DNA of 64,000 nt from positions 58,821,249 to 58,885,248 of the forward strand of contig NC_088295.1 in assembly GCF_032854445.1 (NCBI RefSeq), read 5' to 3'. Position 1 is the first letter of the stretch; each line of letters opens with the position of its first letter. Shown piece after piece: positions 60,038 to 64,000 of the stretch. Source of the stretch: Liolophura sinensis. Its lineage: Eukaryota; Mollusca; Polyplacophora; Chitonida; Chitonidae. The notes under the pieces are model-generated. The model did no database searches. It had not been told where the DNA came from and was given only the letters and a program-made list of their open reading frames with translations. Position numbers and translations under genes: made by a program.

Positions 60038-60703
60038 CTGAAAAATAAAATCAAAGAATATATACATTATACATGTATGTAAGGGTGCCTTTAGCAACTT
60101 ATTTTAACAGATAACAATATGGAAAATTGCTGGTACAAGGCACACATATTTAGCTTAGGTTAAGATGAATTCAAAATACAGGTTACTGAAAATAAAGCAA
60201 AACATATATAAATGCATCTGTAATTTCTTGAAAACAGTATTTCATCCATATCGTGGTAATCAAACCTCGGCTGCAAAAGTGATGTTTCAACATATTTGTA
60301 ATCAATATCAAGTAGTTACAGGCTCCTAGTTTAATACATGTATTTCCTAAATGCATATATTAATGAGGTCATCTGGTTAAGAACATCAAACTTTTCAGTT
60401 TAAGTTTGTGACAAAGAAAGATACAATAAAATGTCGACTACAAAAATAAATCGCTGGAAGAACGAGAGCGGTCAACACATTTCCTCACATAAAGTCGATG
60501 AAAAATGATACTTTACCCAAGCCATAAATTCATAAATCTTCAAAGGATTTTGCTTTTTGCGGTTTCAATTATACTGTTCCTGCATGATAGACAGACAGTC
60601 TTTTTTGAGAGAATACAACTCAACAACACATCCATATTATACGATGGTCTCTGCAAATGTCATAGAGCTAAGCAGTCTACTCATGAAGCATATCAATATG
60701 GAA

Positions 60704-60985
60704 GAAAAGGTCAATAATCCCCTTTTTATCAGACATTATCTGGCTTTTTTACATGTATTTATGAATTCATTTTTTTTTTTTAAATGATGTTTAATTCCAT
60801 ACTCAAGCAGGGCCTTGAAAAGAACAAGGCTCTGATCCCCAAAAAACAAGAAAAGGTCAATAATCCTTTTTCTGTCAGATATTATGTGGCTTTTTTACAT
60901 ATATTTAATTAATTTTTTTCTAAATGGTGTTTTACTCAAGCAAGGTCTTGAAAAAAAAAATTGCCCGGTTCTGATCCCAAAATAC
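60704..60985. repeat. Two-copy tandem duplication, period 146 bp
   Basis: GAAAAGGTCAATAATCC starts at 60704 and 60850. Each is followed by TTATCTGGCTTTTTTACAT/TTATGTGGCTTTTTTACAT, a T-rich run, a SINE-tail-like GTTTAATTCCATACTCAAGC/GTTTTACTCAAGC and GTCTTGAAAA ... CTGATCCC. Confidence 0.8.
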
Positions 60986-61125
60986 AAAGGTGACATTGTT
61001 AGCATGCACAAAGAAATTTTATAAAAGCTAATTCAAAATGATACTTTCTTTTTATGAGCTTTTAAGTGTGTGAATGGAAGAAATTTGTTTGAACAGTAAA
61101 CTTCTGATTGGTGAACCATCATTAC

Positions 61126-61182
61126 CTTGTTCAATTTACTTGTCAGTTTAGATACAGCTTGATTTCCAGAATTAAAATGGCT
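61126..61182 (-). CDS. Doubtful upstream coiled-coil exon
   Basis: Ends at a good donor (AACAAG|GTAATG) and has one open frame, SHFNSGNQAVSKLTSKLNK, of helical character. The acceptor (AAATAG) would lie in the AT tail of the adjoining SINE and lacks a pyrimidine tract. It ends at phase 0 whereas the next exon needs phase 2, so an unseen exon would be required between them. Confidence 0.25.
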
Positions 61183-61400
61183 CTATTTATTTATTTATAT
61201 ATGTGATTGGTGTTGTGTCACACCGTACACAAGAATATTTCCCTTATACGACAGCAGCCAGCATTATGGTGGGAGCAAACCAGGCAGGACCCACAAGTAT
61301 CCTCAGCTTGCTGGTGAACGTTCCCATACATGGCCATAGAGGAAGTCAGCATGAGCTGGACTTGAACTCGCTGAGAGGTCCCTGGGTCAATTCTCGAACT
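61183..61400 (-). mobile_element. SINE-A, diverged
   Basis: CTATTTATTTATTTATATAT tail, GTGATTGGTGTTGTGTCACA, CAAGAATATTTCCCTTATAC, AGCCAGCATTATGGTGGGAG, AGCATGAGCTGGACTTGAAC. Head bases lost; no duplication found. Confidence 0.8.
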
Positions 61401-63508
61401 CCCTGACACACAAGGACAGGGCCTGACTAAGTGTGTAGTTTTAAGCCTGCTCTGCCAAGATGGCACCAGAGGCTATGTCAGTAGTAACAGGGTTTCAACT
61501 GCATAAGAGTAGAAAAATCGCTACAAGACAGGAAAACTTTAGCAGTAGTAAATGCCAACCCAGTCAATTAAGTGTCATCTCTGGAGACTCCTGAAGAGCT
61601 TGTGACATGGATTTTTGCTCCCTCGACACCCCAAACACGCCAGGGTTTTATTGGAGGTGAGTTTAAACTGGCGTTTCCCAGGGACTCCTTCTAATTACTG
61701 CAAGCCAGCCTAAAGGGTAACTGTTTGAACCAAGTTGCACTAATCGACACTGCTCCTATTGCAGCATGTATTGTTCGCCACCTATAACCTTTCACTGGCC
61801 TTGGATTGATTGGCAGAAGCTTAGCCAGAATTCAGACTAAGGAGATAGTCTGAGCAAATCATTTCTCCTACACATTTATTCCATGCGAACACAAACTCAT
61901 AGTTAGAGTTGGGGGAAGTATGCTTCTCATGTACAAGAATATGCTTATAAATGTTAAACTGATATCGGTCAAGAGGAAATGTATGTACATTTCCATAAAA
62001 TAGTCATTCATGATATGACGTACCTCATGCCAACCCAAACATAAGAGCTTTAAAACCTTTATATGCCTTTTATGTAAATTTGAAATAACTGTTTTTCTCA
62101 CTCCATCTGGCTAAGTACATCAAAGACATGATTTCATCAACTGTATTCCGCCAATGACATTCTCTTTTAACCATTTCTAAGACTAAGATGAGGATACTGA
62201 GTCCTTACACATGCAGGCCCGGAGAAATGTATAATATGTGGCATTAACTTCTGACCATAAACAGTTTGAAACTACATAAAATCAGTATTTTAAGCAACAT
62301 TTTCCTGAATGTTCATATGTAACACCGTATGTTTCAGGCTTGAAAACACAAATATCAGAGCTCAATTATGAATGGTGTATATTCTACTTCAGTTTGCAAG
62401 GAGAATACATCCATTAATTTCTCAAATGACTACACACTGACCAATTGGCAACAGCAACTAGCTCAGAGATTGACTGACAATGGTGATGTCAAGAGGAGTC
62501 ATACCATAAATGATCATGCAATGCTTTCTGACATATAGAGGGAAATCTTTCATCTGATTCTATTTCCCTGTGTTTGGGCAAACTTGAGGGTATGCCAGGT
62601 TCCAGGAAGTTTCAGAGCCATGGGAATCTTAATCATGTAGATTAGCCATCTTCTATGGAACTCCCTTATCGGTTATTTAAAAAAAGGTATCCTTTTAGCC
62701 ATTACCAGTCAATGTCTATGCTTCCTTGAATATCTCACCACCTCATTATTCCCAATGAAAAAAAAGACTTTGGATTGAAATTAGTCAGATCTAGGCAAGA
62801 AGACTTTGGCTAAATGATAGCAAGATTCTCAATCACAACCTGTTTAGATGAAGCCATTAACCATTAAGATGAGGAATTACAGCTACTTACACTCCACTTT
62901 CACACAGAAAATGTGTGTATTTTTGCTTTTCCCCTGGGTTCACAGAGCCATCACGTGGAAAAGACAAACGTGCAACACAACAAATCCTAATTACATTATA
63001 TGATGGTTGAATTTCACCCCAAAAGAGGAAAATCAATAATTCTAGCCATCTGATTTCAAAAGAATTTTGAATACTACATTAATTCTTTAGAATCTCTTGG
63101 GATAACAGAAAAAATTCTTAATGGCCAACAATACACCATGGTACATAAGTTAATATAAAATTAGGAAACAAATAACTTTCAATTTCTGTTTTAAGGACAG
63201 TCACTAATATCGAAGTCTGTCATGCAGACGCAAAGCTGACTGGATATATGTACATTTGCAAAAAACTGTACATTGTTTAGGGGATTGTACTTCATCAAAA
63301 TCTCAAAGCATAGTGAAGAACATAATGTAAGACTAAATTCTAGGTATATACAAGTGAACTATTTCATGCACTACATGTAATGTCGATGCAAGTTACATGT
63401 ATCAAAGGCCACTGATTGTACTTACTGACATCACTGATAAACTCTCAATGATGAAGGGTTGAATTTGCCTTTTGCGACCAGATTTTGGCTCATGTTTAAT
63501 AGTGCAAG

Positions 63509-63577
63509 CATACATACATACATACATACATACATACATACACACATACATACATACATACAAACATACATACATGT
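63509..63577. repeat. (CATA)n microsatellite
   Basis: About 17 tetranucleotide units of CATA with two CACA/AACA interruptions. Its frames spell artificial MYVC repeats on the minus strand. Confidence 0.97.
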
Positions 63578-64000
63578 AACAACAGAGTCAAATAACTCAC
63601 AAGTCTTGTGAGTCATCGCTTGGGAATGAACTCTGGCTAACCAATTAGCTGTTCTTAAAAAATGATCGGCCCAACTTAATCTACTTCAACGTCCTGATCC
63701 ATTAGCATCTGTGTTAAACACAAAGCCTGAGGCACGAGACAGGCATACAAGGACGTCATATTCAGATACCACAGGAGAGGAAATGCGATCACAGATCAGA
63801 ACCAAGGGCTATTAATCACATTTCTAGCTGTACTGGGCCTCAGTCACACTGAAATCCAAAATTACACTATACACAGAAATACATATGCAGTGCGATTAGA
63901 ACAGAACCATTACAGGACCATTTCCTGATAGAGGAAATCTCATAAGGCACATGATCTAGGATTTAGTTGATTTATGAACCTTGTCTTTCTCTGTGTCTGT

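Larger units (their letters stand above)
60038..64000. other. Upstream intron sequence; 5' part of the gene not located
   Basis: Holds the 146-bp duplication (60704-60985), a SINE-A (61183-61400), the (CATA)n tract (63509-63577), a doubtful exon at 61126-61182 and donor-like sites near 62889 and 63432 without good acceptors. No promoter or start codon is identified. Confidence 0.4.

Noticed and set aside
60256-60270. 5-bp microexon (CCGAG) that would fix the phase between 61126 and 60037
   Set aside because: A perfect phase fit can be invented with so short a segment; the donor GTTTGA is weak and there is no independent support.
62889-62940. Possible exon before a strong donor (GAGT|GTAAGT)
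   Set aside because: The frame is open but the acceptor lacks a pyrimidine tract and the composition is not convincing.
63431-63616. Minus-strand ORF with MYVC repeats
   Set aside because: It is the translation of a (CATA)n microsatellite; the flanking part has a donor-like site but no credible acceptor.
63983-64000. Exon end at the window edge
   Set aside because: Only 17 bases after a CAG with a weak GTTCAT donor; not enough sequence.

Overview
The window looks like animal nuclear DNA, most likely from a mollusc or a close lophotrochozoan relative. It is AT-rich and has short coding exons with GT-AG borders separated by long introns. It is full of tRNA-derived SINEs with TTTA/ATAAA tails of a kind I associate with bivalve and gastropod genomes. 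There is no operon structure, Shine-Dalgarno site or prokaryotic gene. The taxon is an inference from repeat style and gene family; no species can be named from this sequence.

One gene dominates. On the minus strand, 25 exons between 60037 (5' side) and 701 (stop codon) join with matching splice phase at every one of the 24 junctions, giving an open frame of 1302 codons plus stop. The central coiled-coil exons (24431 down to 14920) and the carboxy-terminal membrane anchor identify it as a member of the IRAG/MRVI1-LRMP (Jaw1) family. These are tail-anchored proteins of the endoplasmic reticulum and nuclear envelope associated with inositol 1,4,5-trisphosphate receptors. From the amino end the model reads: five short coiled-coil exons (60.0-49.5 kb); one 1-kb Ser/Arg-rich exon (47.1-48.1 kb); a disordered Ser/Pro-rich part (46.6-38.2 kb); the conserved coiled-coil core (24.4-14.6 kb); a basic, phosphosite-rich linker (13.3-4.1 kb); a last short helix (2.5 kb); and a single transmembrane helix with a 19-residue luminal tail ending in Pro-Pro-Ala (0.7-0.9 kb). 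The start codon and promoter were not found and probably lie beyond 64000. The longest intron is 13.7 kb (24432-38157).

The rest is intronic and repetitive. At least three tRNA-derived SINE families are present; several insertions have perfect target-site duplications of 9 to 15 bp. Also present are a MITE-like family with inverted ends, a 71-bp tandem array at 25.2-25.7 kb with a four-unit higher-order pattern, a degenerate minisatellite at 55.9-56.7 kb interrupted by a SINE, smaller tandem duplications, a long (CATA)n tract, and a G-rich tract on the gene's sense strand. I see no convincing second protein-coding gene, no functional tRNA or rRNA gene, and no CRISPR array. Residue numbers below count from the first complete codon of the exon at 59997-60037.
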